In this document: positions 1 to 12,099 of the stretch, piece by piece | Numbering within the stretch: the first letter of the stretch is position 1 | How the letters are laid out: each line of letters opens with the position of its first letter | NCBI GenBank assembly: GCA_035222895.1 | Contig: JAVYIG010002535.1 | Span: forward strand, 177,676 to 241,675 | Source: Strongylocentrotus droebachiensis | Taxonomy: Eukaryota > Echinodermata > Echinoidea > Camarodonta > Strongylocentrotidae | Reading direction: 5' to 3' | Length of the DNA stretch: 64,000 nt | Translations under genes and position numbers: made by a program | Notes under the pieces: generated by a model | The model's input: the letters and a program-made list of their open reading frames with translations, nothing else | Told to the model about the DNA's origin: nothing | Databases searched by the model: none

Positions 1-424
1 GAAAACAAGCAAAAATGCGTGTTTTGCGCGATTTTTTATGAAATGCTTATAATGGCCTGAAACGTATGCAAAAAAAATTTTAAACGATTTTGAGCAATTT
101 AAAATTTTACGCGCGCGTTAACGCGCGCACGTACGCGTACGCGCAGTTTTGAGCGCATTTATTGACCTGAAATTGACCGGACAAATATTGATCTTAATCC
201 TGATAATTATAAATGAGAAATTCCTTTCCGTTATGAAGATATGATCATAAGTTGATTTTCACAAAATGGCGCCTGGATGACGTCACGATAACTTTGACTC
301 TCTAAAAAGTCACGCAGTTCTAAGTTAGACTAAGATCTATCATCATGGCAAGTTTCATGATAATGGCTTTATTCAGTCTTGAGATATCCTGCGAACAAAT
401 TCGAGGAAGAATAATAATAAATAA
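1..424 (-). repeat. Partial Helitron-like ~1.97-kb repeat unit (L2)
   Basis: Read on the minus strand this starts just after the terminal CTAG of the neighbouring unit. It runs through the conserved start (CTTCCTCGAATTTG), the GACGTCA-containing segment and a CGCG-rich stretch, then leaves the window. The CGCG-rich part resembles the truncated unit at 52144-53317 more than the other right-hand units. No protein-coding signal. Confidence 0.8.
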
Positions 425-2385
425 CTAGACTTTAATTCGTCACTTAGACGAATTAGGTGATACGTATGATAATGGTTTACATAAAGAATAATGCATTACA
501 CGATATATTATTTTGTAAAATGCTTCTCCCATTTATATGCTTCTCTCATTATGATCTATTCATATGTCAAGATTAAATTGTGTCTCCTTGATCATCATGG
601 ATCTAGGGAAGATAGATTGAAACGATATATGACCTTTGACCCTGTGCAGTAACCAGTTACACATTTGACTCTAATTTACATCATGAAGAACACCTTTTGA
701 CGATTTTATCTTATTCAAAGAAATGAAAATGTAATTGATAAATGATTATCATCATTATGATAATGATGATCATGATGATCATGATCATGATCATGAGCGC
801 GATCATGACATCTTATTGATAAGATGAGAGGTGATTTAGATAGCATATAGTCTCAGCTACAACATACTCAAAAATCAACAAAATCCAAGCAGAAATAACG
901 GCGATATTGCTCGCAAAAGACAGGAATGTAGACTCCAGATTTGAGAAAAAGTCATCTCCCATAGGGATTACACGCAAAAAGTAATGGATTAAGTGAAAAT
1001 AGGGTAATAATAAAGTAAAAAGGGTTATTTATGACATTATTTGCGATTCTACGTGTTTAAATAATCAAAGGAGATGGTACAATGAAGGTCAAAAGGAAAA
1101 AAAAAGTGAAGCAAAAAATTGTTGGAGACACCCGGACTCGAACCAGGGATCTCGAGGTTGGAAGTCAAGTGCGTTACCGATATACCAAAACATCTCCCAT
1201 AGCGATTACACGTAAACGGGAAATGGAATTCTAAAATCCTACTTTGCAAGTGAAATATGAGCATGATCCCGGCATCTAATCGAAAAATAAAGGGCACACT
1301 TATGGTAGCCCATTGTCTCAGCTACAACATATCCGAAGCTCAGCGAAAACAAAGATAAAACAACGGAGATTTTGCTCGCGAAAGACATGAGTGTAGAATC
1401 CAGTTTTGAGAAAAAGTCATGTCCCATAGAGAATACACGCAAAATGTGAAAAATTGACATGCCTCCTTTAATTGCAAAAATACACCATGATACTTTTGTC
1501 AGAAATTAAAATTGTGAACACTGAATTTGTAGAAAATTGTCTCAGCTAGAACATATCAAAATTTGAAAGAAAATTGATTGATATTTACAGAGATACAATC
1601 AATTTTCCAAAAAAATGATGACGTCATAATATGCAAATTGAAATTTTGAGTTTGGAGGCCATTATGATGACGTCATGAGTTAATTGAGGATCAAATGAGA
1701 CATGAAATGATATCTCCAACTCATAATCTATCTAAATATGAAAAAATATTAGGAGTTTCTATCTATTCTAAAGAGTTACAATGAATTTTATATAGGCATG
1801 TTTTTGCCCATGTATTGTAGATAAAGATAATGCAAATCCGCGCGTGCTGTCAACTTTGACGGACGCTCATTGCGTTAATAAAAGGTGAACAAGTTATCAA
1901 AATGCTTGGAAAAATGTACCAAATCTGATGACAGAAAAAAATCGGCGATTCTATGTTGCAAAATGCAAGTACGCGCGAAAACGCGCGCGCATGCACGTGT
2001 GCGTAATTTTTTTATCAAATGCTCTATTTGGCCTGAAACGTATGTAAAAAAAATTTGGGATGATTTGGAGCATTTTAAAAAATTTCGCGCGCGTAAACGC
2101 GCGGACAAAAGCGTACGCGCATTTTTGCGCGCATTTCTTGACCTGAAATTGACCGGACGGATATCGATCTAATTCGTGATAAATATGAATGAAAAATTAC
2201 TTTCCGTTATGAAGATATGATCATAAGTTGATTTTCACAAAATGGCGCCTGGATGACGTCACGATAATTTTGAGTCTTTGAAAAGTCACGCAGTTCTAAG
2301 TTAGACTAAGGTCTATCATCATTGAAAATTTCATGACAATGGCTTTATTCAATCTTGAGATATCCTGCGAACAAAATCGAGGAAG
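425..2385 (-). repeat. Complete Helitron-like ~1.96-kb unit (L1), inverted relative to the right-hand array
   Basis: On the minus strand the unit begins at CTTCCTCG (2385) and ends with a hairpin (AATTCGTC, 5-nt loop, GACGAATT) followed 6-8 nt later by CTAG at 428-425 and a T. That end geometry is typical of Helitron 3' termini. Inside are several TGACGTCA palindromes, CGCG-rich segments, a tRNA-like sequence and a TGATCATGATCA-type microsatellite. Stretches compared by eye with the unit at 53535-55496 were identical or nearly so. Apparent ORFs inside are repeat-derived. The Helitron assignment is inference; a complex satellite is the alternative. Confidence 0.7.
1124..1197 (-). other. tRNA-like segment inside unit L1
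   Basis: On the minus strand it begins GGAGATG and ends TGTCTCC, which pair as a 7-bp acceptor stem with two G-T pairs. A perfect RNA polymerase III B box (GGTTCGAGTCC) sits in a 5-bp T stem. The anticodon arm is imperfect and the D arm weak. It is probably a tRNA-derived module carried by the repeat and not a functional tRNA gene. Confidence 0.45.
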
Positions 2386-2615
2386 AATAATAAATAATAA
2401 ATAAATAATAAATAAAAATCTTGACGAAATCAATAGGTGATACGTAGACTTCGTACGTATCACCTAATAATAATAATAATAAAGAAAAATCTTGACGAAA
2501 ACAAAAGGTGATACGTTGACTTCGTTACGTATCACCTAATAAATAACAATCTTGACGAAATCAAAAGGTGATACGTTGACTTCGTTACGTATCACCTAAC
2601 AAACAACTCACTAGA
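2386..2615 (-). repeat. Tandem short hairpin modules (TAGGTGATACGT / ACGTATCACCT)
   Basis: Three consecutive modules each contain AGGTGATACGT and its reverse complement around a short spacer, followed by a CGTCAAGAT motif and an (ATT)n tract. The same modules occur at 51977-52143 and 53318-53534 in opposite orientation, next to the same repeat units. They look like stacked terminal fragments of a mobile element. Confidence 0.75.
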
Positions 2616-3394
2616 CGCGAGTGCGGCGTGTTAAAACTTGTGACCAGTGCAACTACGTCGATCTATTATATCTTTAGGCCGGGTTTTGGATCGCTATACA
2701 TCTCGGGGGTGGGGGGGGGGGGGGTCCAGTTTATCTTGACAGTGGGCTCACACCACACACAGAACTGTACTGTGCTTTAGCATTAAGCCCCACTTTTTAG
2801 CATCAGATTTTTATTTTATTATTATTATTATTATTATTTATTTTTTTTTTGGGGGGGGAGGGGTGGGTGGGTTAATTGCAGTGTCATATTTTCACTCTTC
2901 ATTCGTAATACTCATTTATGATACCTATATAGATAGAGATAGCAGGCTGATGATTATATTTTGTGTTCATCAGTGAGATCTTAAAAGCGTGGAACAAGTT
3001 TCACATTTATATGGAAATGTCTATACTATCCATAAATGTGCATTGTCAATGAGACGCTACTAGTCTGTGATTCACTAATCAGGGTAAACTATGAATACCA
3101 TCGCGTGAGAAGAAACTTCCGATAACAATAGTCGACGATTCACTTTGGAAATACGATTTTAATGAGAGATAACAAGTTCAAGGGTAACTGGTGGTGCGTG
3201 AAACGGCACATTATAATCATAGCGCTAACACAAACAGATGCTCGAACACTCATGCCCAGATGCTCGAACAATGATGCCCGAGGAAAATGTGTGTGTCTAT
3301 GTTATGTATTGTTGTGTATGGGATTAGGTGTTATAAATGTCTGGGGAGAAGTACACAAAACCGAGCATGCGACAAGTTGTTATTCCACAGTAGA
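2616..3394. other. No gene seen; poly-G and ATT tracts
   Basis: Contains a near-pure G run at about 2705-2724, an (ATT)n tract near 2815-2840 and a second G-rich run near 2850. Short ORFs at 3162-3478 have no recognisable motif. Confidence 0.5.
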
Positions 3395-3942
3395 ATAGGG
3401 ACTTTTAGATTGAGTGGACGAGAACACGACGAACGCCGACTGATCATGCGTGTCAACGTACTTAACTGCCCATGTTGACTACAATTAGAAATCTTTTAGA
3501 TTGCACTCGACGATATACGTGCATGCAGGAAGTAACACTATGAACATCACGGACAAAGAAAGAGGACAAAATATACAGTTCCTCATTCTACCCTCAACAA
3601 AAGAACATCCCTTCACTGCTATTATGTAAAAATGTGTAGAACAGGTGAATATGCATGTGACACCTAGCTGTTCGACACATTTTTACATAATAAGCAGGGA
3701 AGGGATGTTCCTTTGTCTACCTGAGGAACTGCATATTTTATTCGCACGCGGCATAGTACCTTGAGCATGTAAAGGCGCTATATAAATACCAATATGTATC
3801 TATGTATGTACTAGATTTAGGAAAATCAAGGTTGACGCATTCTCGATCGCCGACTGAGACGACGTAACGCATGCGCAGTGCCTTAAAATGACGTCACACG
3901 TTGCAGTCAAAGCTGTCGACGTGCAAATCTAAAAGTCCCTAT
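3395..3942. mobile_element. Candidate MITE with ATAGGGACTTTTAGATT inverted termini
   Basis: The left end reads ATAGGGACTTTTAGATT and the right end is its reverse complement, giving a 548-bp element with 17-bp terminal inverted repeats. A convincing target-site duplication was not found. A long hairpin (3576-3731) lies inside. Superfamily unknown. Confidence 0.5.
3576..3731. repeat. 156-bp hairpin nested in the candidate MITE
   Basis: The arms begin CAGTTCCTCA and end TGAGGAACTG. They continue as matched segments around GAACATCCCTTC and TATGTAAAAATGTG, with few mismatches and a small loop near 3640-3665. Confidence 0.7.
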
Positions 3943-4905
3943 TATAGATATGTATCGACTCCAAAGTTTGGAGTAACCAAGTCGTTACATATAAATAGTC
4001 CGTGGGCCAGAGGGGGCTACCGTGCACCCCCCCCCCCTATGTTCCTACTTCTTGGGTGTCATTTTGTTCATTGGGATCCGTTTTATCAGAAAAAAAGATG
4101 ATCCCAAGAGCAAAAATCATTTAGACAATGTTGTTTTGCCCCTTATTTGAGATATGTAAAAATGTCAGTTTTTCGTGATTTGCACACTTTCTTAGGGTTT
4201 GTGAATTATGTGCTTACATTTTACCCTGTTTCTCAGCAGATATAAATCTAATCTCCACCATATTGATAAACAATCTTTGTAAATCATACAACAATAGGTA
4301 GACAAAATTATTGTAATTTATTCTATTGTCTTCAATTATTAATGACGTCATAAAGTTGCATATATTTTAATATGCAAATTTCTGTCTCAAAACCTGTACA
4401 AATCACCTAAAAGTTGTATTTTGTCTGCTACTATCATGAAATAAGTTTTATTGTCGCCTAATCCGGTGAAAAATTATTATATTGACATGGTATCTGATGT
4501 TCCCGCAAATTTTGTTCAGTATCAGTCAACCCCCCCCCCCCTCCCCCCCCCCCCCCCCGCATATTACTATCAATACATTATGTATATATACATAATGTTC
4601 ATTCAATTAAAGTTCCTGTTAAAAAAAAACCAGCTCAACAAGCAGTATTTTAATTACTATTGGGGAAAGCATGTTAACATCAAACTCAATCAACTACGGT
4701 ATATTACCACATACAACATTGTTTCCTTTTATAGTATCAGCATGAAGAGGGGGGATCAGACAAAGCCAACTTATTCAGCAGTTGGCCATTAATCCCATTG
4801 TATGCTATGATAAAGGTTTGTTGTTTATACAAATGAATGAATAAACGTATACGAGGTACAATTTCACGAATTTCAACTAACTTGACACAATGAGCAATCG
4901 AAGAA
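3943..4905. other. No gene seen; homopolymer-rich sequence
   Basis: Contains poly-C tracts near 4026-4038 and 4530-4558 and AT-rich sequence. The ORFs at 3901-4101 and 4451-4792 are built around the homopolymers and show no domain. Confidence 0.4.
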
Positions 4906-5290
4906 GCATGCATCCTCGTTCTTGAAGACATTCCAGATGTGCCCGGTTATCATCGGGAGTGCTACCAACTTTTTACCAAGAATCTCAATCGACTGTCAGA
5001 GATCTTATCTGATGCCTTAGAACCTTCAACATCCCGTCCACCAAGATGAAGTCATCTTCAAACCTGATTATATCTTTTGTGAAAAGGAAGGCCCAAAATC
5101 ATTCAAATTGAAATCTCTTGGACAACAGAAAGTACACCAATGTTATATTTTGGTGGGTAGCAAAATGTTTTAGATGTTGCGAATAGAGTTGGTGATGAAG
5201 ACCTACCTTTGAGAATCCTGGAAGTTGGTCTGTTTGTTGCAGAAGCAAGATATCACAAGAGCTGTCTGAAGAAATATGTGGCGAACTAAG
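4906..5290 (+). pseudogene. Decayed N-terminal fragment of a multicopy cysteine/histidine-rich ORF family
   Basis: A plus-strand reading gives a segment with YHRECYQLFT (4921-5048, ending in TGA). After a break, another segment with AEARYHKSCLKKYV ends in TAA near 5289. Repeated YH-x-x-C motifs of this kind are, as I recall, typical of the N-terminal half of a large family of multicopy ORFs in marine invertebrates. The C-terminal half of that family appears at 26630-27776. Stops and frame changes show it is not functional. The identification rests on memory of the motifs. Confidence 0.4.
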
Positions 5291-5699
5291 AACCAGATAA
5301 ATGGAGAAGTAGCAAGTACGATGCAGTAGCTAAACAGAGAACAATGGAAGTAGCCCATAAGAAAGCATTTGCCAGCATATGTAGATTAAATTGTAGATGA
5401 TGAAATATCAGGTAGGTGTAATGTTTTGAGACTGAGTGACCTATATGTGAGAAGTACAAAGATTAACTTAAGGACACTCCATTTGCTAACCCTAAGTACA
5501 GAGCAGGTAAGTTTAAAAAGCATGAAGCATATAAGGGTAAGATATCCATTTGTAAAGTGAGCGCTAAGGGAAAGCTCGAAAGTTTGTTGGTTTATAGTAC
5601 TGGAATGAGTCTAGACATGGCAATACATAGTGCTCATGAGCTTCATTCTGTTGATACAATTTCTAAAATAGCACTTTTCCTCCGCAGAATAATTAGCAT

Positions 5700-5790
5700 T
5701 GCATTTGCATTGCTCCTGACGACGGATAGTCAACCTGTTAGAAACGTCGAGCCATTCATCCTCTCCAAGCGCTATAGTTCTCCTTAGAAC
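5700..5790 (+). repeat. Retroelement 3'-end-like motif
   Basis: Contains CTCCTGACGACGG followed about 14 nt later by GAAACGTCGA. This arrangement is often seen near the 3' ends of invertebrate retroelements. No coding region can be attached to it. Confidence 0.25.
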
Positions 5791-5887
5791 TATATGCTAA
5801 GAAAGATAACAAACAGTCCTTTTCAGGACTACCACACCCCAAGAAAGATTACTGAGTCAGAGTCCTTGTCAGGACTCCTCAACACTC

Positions 5888-5931
5888 TCTCTGTCTCTCT
5901 CTCTCTCTGTCTCTCTCTCTCTCACATGGTG
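5888..5931 (+). repeat. (CT)n microsatellite
   Basis: A run of CTCTCTGTCTCTCT repeats, about 45 bp. Confidence 0.85.
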
Positions 5932-5995
5932 CACCCGCAAATCTACTGTATATCTACATCACCATGCAAGCCGACACTTACAAGCAGCATCTAAG

Positions 5996-6583
5996 GTGCA
6001 TATTATCTTAAAATTACTCTTTGAGAAGAATATATATCAGGCACCTTGGTTAAAAAAAATCAAGCTGAGTCTGGACAATATGGGGATGTCTAATTTATGG
6101 GAAATTTGTAAAAATACTAGCTGTGAGTGGGTCAAGCAAACTGTGGAACGTCGATTGAGAGATTCTCATGCTCAGTATTGGTCTGCTTGTATGTAAGATA
6201 ATTCGCATTGTGTTAACTATCGAATCTTCAAACATTCTTTATGTTTAGAAAGATACTTAATCGATCTCATTAAAAGAGATCGGACAATATTAAGTCGTTT
6301 TCGCTGTGGCAATCATTACCTGCCGATTGTAGCTGGTAGATATTCAAATACTCCAAGGGAAATGAGGCTATGTACGCTGTGCAATTTGCAATCGCTTGGG
6401 GATGAGTTTCATTACTTGTTTGTATGCCCTACCTTTCGTTCAGACAGAAAATTGTTCATCGATAAATATTTCATTGAAAGACCAAATACACTGAACATGG
6501 ATCAGCTGTTTAACTCCAATAATGTACAAACACGTTTAAACTTAGTTAAATTCTGTCGAAAAATTATGCTTCGTTTTCATTAA
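5996..6583 (+). pseudogene. C-terminal remnant of a non-LTR retrotransposon polyprotein
   Basis: One plus-strand frame runs from about 5996 to 6583, interrupted by an in-frame TAA at 6194-6196. Its distal part has CTLCNLQSLGDEFHYLFVC followed by PTF and an R-x-x-x-F, matching the CxxC...GDExHxxxxCPxF zinc-knuckle-like tail of CR1/L2-type LINE ORF2 proteins. Upstream residues around LSRFRCGNHYLPI fit the preceding segment of the same domain. No reverse transcriptase is present, so this is a 3' remnant. Confidence 0.6.
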
Positions 6584-6589
6584 TTTAAG

Positions 6590-7079
6590 TATGTGCAAAA
6601 AACATGTTATGAGTTCAATATTAACTTTATGTTTCTCTTTTTTTGTCTTATATAAATTTATTAAATTGATATCAAGAATATTTTCAGTAATTCATTAATT
6701 CAGATATCAATTTACTAGTGCCAGTAAATTTCTTTTTTCAATTGCTTCCATTAATTTCGTCATTAATTATCGTTTTAATTAATATTATCCTTTTGTTTTT
6801 GATTAGTGTTATTATTATCATCATCAATATTGTTATCATCATTATCATCATAATTTTTCTCACTATTGTCGATAGTGTTATTTTGTATGGATTAACTTTA
6901 ATTATATTTGTATTGTATATTTCACAGTGTTAAATTGACAAATTCAAACTGATTGTAAACTTCTCCAATACCCCAATGTGGGTGACATGAGAATAAATTA
7001 TCATTGTCATTGCCATTGTCATTGTCACTGGACCCCCCAGGTGAAGCTGATGTAGGTTAAATTCCCCGCATTGTGACGT
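6590..7079. other. No gene seen; AT-rich with ATT/ATC repeats
   Basis: Dominated by T-rich and (ATT/ATC)n sequence. The hydrophobic ORF at 6718-6933 is a by-product of the ATT repeats. Confidence 0.5.
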
Positions 7080-7216
7080 CACAGTGATCCGCTTTGAGGG
7101 TTGAAGTCGCTTTTTTTTTTCCTGCTGTGTAAACACGATCACATTTGCGCGCTTTAGAGGCTTCAACCCGCCTCGCGGCTTCAACCCGGCTTCAACCCTC
7201 GATGTGAATCACTGTG
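7080..7216. repeat. Inverted repeat around GAGGGTTGAAG
   Basis: CACAGTGAT and GAGGGTTGAAG near the left end recur as reverse complements (CTTCAACCCTC, ATCACTGTG) at the right end. The interior repeats TTCAACCC several times. Probably a small foldback or MITE remnant. Confidence 0.5.
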
Positions 7217-9698
7217 TAAACACGGTATATGCTACCTACGTATACGCACCTCGAGTACGTCGTGGATATCGATGGTGGATATCGATCGCAAGCTGACTAG
7301 CTGAGAGAGATGGAGAGAGGCTGGACATCTTCGAGCTTCCTTATCACTTTTGTGGTGAGTTTATATGATTATTCCTGCATATTATCGTGATTTTGTGTAG
7401 TACGTGTTCAAGTATACAAGTAAAATGTCAAAATATAGAAGTTTTTAGTTTTGTTTGCCAAGTGGTAATCCGTAATGCTGTATTAAACTGACCTTGATAA
7501 TCGGATCGCATGGTTAATCAGAACGGCTGAGCTCAGTCATATGTGCTTAATTTGGCGTAATCTTTCAGAACTAACTTAGGGGCTAACTGAATGAGTCTCT
7601 ATTAAATAAAGAGAACAAATATAATTGCTAAATAAAAATAAAATAAAAACAAACTACAATATCTGATTGGCGTAGCCAAAGGGAATGGGGTCCGAGGGGT
7701 GCTTGCTTAATAACGAGAAAAGAAAGAAAAAAACTCCCATTAGTGAAAAGCCAAGGGGAAGGGGGTCCGAGGGGACTTTTTCCATTTGTACAAGGTTTAA
7801 AAAAAAAGAAAATGAGTATTGAAAAGCCAAGATCTTTGCATTTTCAGCAAGAAGTTTGTGTTGCTTTAAAGTAAAGTCAGTATCAACGACCAGCCTTGTT
7901 GTATTTAACACGAAGAGTTGTAAAAAATGCCGGTTTGGCTTTACACATATGCAGGTGCAGAAATGTCTCCAAAATTACTAAGAGCAGCTACTTAACTATG
8001 CGCAGACCTAATAACAGGACTTTGTTCTTTTTAGCTGAAACTTTAACAGGAATATTTATGTTGAAGAGTATTTTGTATCATAAAACAAAACGTAATTTGT
8101 CATCACATATGTAAATTAGCTATTAAATTAGCAGCTAGTTATATATTCGCAACATGAAAATGAAAATTGTCTGTAATATCTAAATTTTCTCCCTGAGCCA
8201 TTTGACCTGTCTACCAATGATGTACAAGTAGGGGACATTAAGGCAGTATATATGTTTACGTTTTCAAATGATAGACATTGGAGACATCGATATAACTTTG
8301 TTGAAATGTACTCAATTGTTCCAGTCGACGGATTACAAATTTGAGATTATGAATTGAAACTGTATATATGACTTCTCAAATCTGGTATATTATTACAAAA
8401 CGATGACTATTTAACGCCTCTTGAAGCATTCCCTGATGTTTGTTTGATTTGATTTGATTTGATTTTTTCTGCATTCATATAAGTTTACAGTTTTTCGATT
8501 AACAATAATATAAAGTACAATAAGTATTTTACTGACAATGAATTATAAATTAGCAAATACATATATATATATATATAAACTGTTATTTTTAAAAACGAAA
8601 TGATAAACTATCACAAATACTAGATTTCCTCAAACATTATAAACTTATTTGCGGAAGAAGGACTGTCATTGTAAGCAGATTGCTTGATAATACGACAGCC
8701 CCAGACAAAAACTCATGAAATATATGGACACAATTATAAGCAGAAACAGATAGGTATAAATTGAAAATACAAATTTCGATGATGGTGATGCAGATGAGGA
8801 TGATGATGATGATGAAGATGATAATGATGATGATGATGACGATGGTGATAATGATTCGACTGAAAGAAGATTGTTGATTTGTTTTGGTGTAGATTTGATC
8901 CATTTCCCAAACGAAACGATACTGCAATGTTAAAAACACTACACGTACATGAGCAAGATCACAACTTACCTGTGTTGTAAGGTCATCGATCTCCATTGAA
9001 TGGGAAAGTCCATTTTGTGATATCTTTAATACTTACAGCAATACTTCCTCCCTTAAAACACAAACAATATATTAATCTTTTTTATGCATTTCCTGAAGCA
9101 TGCTTGGTAAAGTCCGAAATACAAAATGAATAAAGCCAACATGAGGAAGGGAAACTATACAACAGAGCACTCTTTACCACATGGTACAGTATCATTTTAC
9201 CTAACATCACTGCAATCAGACACTCCTTTTCCTCATTCAACATATGTGTTTCTGTAAAATAAACTAAAACATATACAAAATTAGATCCAAATTGACATGG
9301 TTATCTGAATGCAACTAATACTAATCACCTTACAATGGTACACACATTTGAATATAGCCCAGGTAGAACATTATTAAATATACATATATTGTAGTTTATT
9401 CTAACTTATTATAATTATCATTATCATTTGAATATATGTGATCCCCAACCAATGATGAAATTTGCCCATTGAAACCCTAAAAAGTTCAGGCAATCAAGAT
9501 GTAGACTAAATTCCATTTGTTTTGGAGAATATTTCAGCACAATTAAGACTAAAATCTTCACAAGCCGCTTTTCGTATACAATAGGCTAAAATATTGTGTA
9601 CTAAGCATTATATACCAGCATATACAAAATGACAAATCTACAACCAGGTCATGTGTGTTTATACCTCTCGCTAGTTATAATAGTTCTTCAATAGTCCA
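7217..9698. other. No gene seen; microsatellites only
   Basis: A (TA)n tract lies near 8562-8577 and a (GAT)n tract near 8775-8855. A short ATG ORF with a possible donor (7310-7354) has nothing to connect it to. Other ORFs show no domain. Confidence 0.45.
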
Positions 9699-10272
9699 TG
9701 CCTTATCAAACTAACCCAAGTTTATAATACTGTATTACATATCCAATACCATGACCATGTCATTTCTTGTCTATGTCATTTTAACCCAACGTGTTACACA
9801 CGCCCACTATCGGTAACAAATCTACAACGTGACACGTCATTCATGCGCATTCTCATACGTGTTAACTCACATGAATCTATACCGTTCAATTAACCATGTA
9901 ACTAATGTAAATTAAATTGGCTAAATTTCATCTTATATTTATACTTTGAGCAAACTCGCTTCTTTTGCAGGAAATCTGGTTTTACGGGAAAACATTCCTT
10001 GTAACAGGCACATTGCATCTTAAGCCAATTTCTGATGGCAAATAGAAATGCATAAGGGTTTCTACACTGACAACTGTACCCGTACGTTGTTATTCTGACA
10101 CACACTAAATACACGCTAACATTAATGGTGGTGTCCTCAAAAATACAAGGAAAACATTAAGTATGGTATCTTACAAGTACATCTCAATAAAGCGAACTTA
10201 TATTAAACATGATACTTGTAACTGATGATAATGCATGAAAAAAATTATAGTTTATGTTCCTTCAACGAAACA
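9699..10272 (-). repeat. 3' LTR of the BEL/Pao element
   Basis: 574 bp, plus strand starting TGCCTTATC and ending AACGAAACA. By eye it differs from the other LTR at roughly ten positions. It directly follows the polypurine tract in the element's own orientation. Confidence 0.9.
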
Positions 10273-10292
10273 TCCTCCCACCCCATGAGGGG
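10273..10292 (-). other. Polypurine tract of the BEL/Pao element
   Basis: On the minus strand the bases immediately before the 3' LTR are purine-rich (GGGGTGGGAGGA), as expected for the plus-strand primer of reverse transcription. Confidence 0.6.
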
Positions 10293-10369
10293 ACTTCCTC
10301 ATAGTCTTGTTCCAGTCTCTTATAGAGTTTTTTTCCAATGTTTTATTTTGTACTTTAACTGTTCAATCT

Positions 10370-12099
10370 TCATATCCTTCTACTGGGTAGATTATCGCTA
10401 GCTTGCTGATTGGTCTGCGATATTCCCCTGTTGCAGTCTTCAGCTTTACGTTTCCCACTTTGCCGTCTGCACCCGGATACACTTGCTACACGTGCTATGG
10501 TCCAATGACCGCGAATCGCGTTAGCTTCTGCTGTCATCGCTATGTCGCCTACGCGTACATTTCTTCTTTCACAGTTCCATTTTCTACAAGGAACTAAAAG
10601 TGGTAGCACATCTTGTGCCCATCGCTTCCAAAACGAATCAACAATACGTTGCACAAACTCGACCCTATGTCTGGGATTCCGGGTCTCACGGAATGGACCG
10701 TGCGGCACCTTGCTCGAAGATCTCCCTAACAACAAATCATTCGGACAGAGGTAACCTCCATCATCTGGATCATTACCAACGCGCCTTATTGGTCGTTCAT
10801 TTACACGATTCGCGACTTCTTGCTCACCTATTGCCCTTTTCAAAGCAAACTTGCAACTTTTCACCATGGCTTCCGCACAACCATTCTGATGAGGCGCTCC
10901 TGGAGTAACAAACCTCCACACTACACGTTTCTCGGCACAAAAATCATTGAGCTCTCTCTCTCGCTCCACCCTCTAACCATCTCGCGAAGCTCGCGTTCCG
11001 CTCCAACGAACTGCGTCCCGTTGTCGCTCAGAAACTGTGCAGGCTGTCGTCTTACTGCGATGAATCTGCGTTACGCTTGGAGAAACTCCATCGTTGAACA
11101 GTCTGTCGCCATCTCGAGATGTACGGCTCTGGTATTCAAACATGTAAAGATGATGCCGTAATGCTTGGCCTTCTTGTTTCGACCCACTTTGACTAAATAT
11201 GGGCCAAAGTAGTCGCATGACGTATAATGGAAATGCGGGGTGAATGGCGCCAATCGACAGCTAGGCAGATTCGCCATAATCTGCGTTTCCCTCTTACACT
11301 CTGCAGCTCTGCACGTCACGCATCGATGTTTCACCGTCTTAGCTAGTCGGTAACCTTGGAGTATCCAAAACTTTCTCCGTGTCTTGGCCGTAGTCGTTGC
11401 TACCCCATGATGTCCCAGTTCATGTGTGCTGCGTATAATCATCAGTGATATGTGATGGCTGGCAGGAAGTAGAGCTGGATGCTTCGACCCGTATGACGTC
11501 ACAAGTTTTTCGACTCTACCACCTACTCTGATCACACCATCATCGTCAACAAAAGGAGTGAGCACCTTAAATTCTCCTTTCTCTAGTCTGGGCAGTAGAC
11601 TGATCTGTGCTCTCTTTACCCAGTACTTCTCTGCACTATCTAACTCTGTCGGGCTTAGAGTTACTTTGTCATCTGGTTGGGGTCCCTTCTGTATCTTAGC
11701 CTTCAGGATTTGGATAAATCTGAATACATATGCGGTCGTTCTCACGAGCTTTCTCCAACTCAAAGTTCTCTTACAATCTATCACTTCCGATGTCTCTGCT
11801 GTTACAAAGACGGACTGGGACTTTGTCTTTTCCTCACTTCTGGCACCTTTGCAATTCACTACTGCCTTGTCTGTAGGCCATTCTGACTCATCATAGAGCA
11901 GAAAGATGGGCCCACCCTTCCACTCTTCTGACAGCCTTTCTACAGATAAACCTCGTGACACCTTATCAGCGACATTGACTTCACCAGGGATGTGTTTCCA
12001 GTCTGCCGGGTTTGTTAGGGTGTGGATTTCACCTACTCTGCTTGATACAAATGCCTTGTATGTTCTGGCAGAAGACTTAATCCACTGGAGCACGATCAT
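10370..12099 (-). pseudogene. BEL/Pao RNase H end, integrase and C-terminal domain, broken
   Basis: The 12099-11071 part shows the end of RNase H (HIPGEVNVADKVSRG), an H2C2 zinc-binding motif (HELGHHGV ... CVTCR) and the first integrase Asp (SCDYFGPY). An in-frame TAA at 11073-11071 interrupts the core. The second Asp (LSDNGTQF) lies beyond it. The frame shifts again in a GAGAGA run near 10970, after which come the catalytic Glu region (GAPHQNGCAEAMVKS) and the C-terminal segment (DSFWKRWAQDVLPLL) typical of BEL integrases. All three DDE residues are present but the ORF is not intact. Confidence 0.85.

Noticed and set aside
1885-2172. 95-codon ORF repeated at 53773-54033, 55829-56011 and 59624-60025
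   Set aside because: It lies in the CGCG-rich part of the Helitron-like unit, has frameshifts between copies and shows no domain.
7310-7354. Possible first exon (MERGWTSSSF then a GT)
   Set aside because: No downstream exon or homology; a signal-like N-terminus does not suit a cytosolic GNMT.
8637-8996. Ile-rich ORF on the minus strand
   Set aside because: Produced by a (GAT)n microsatellite.
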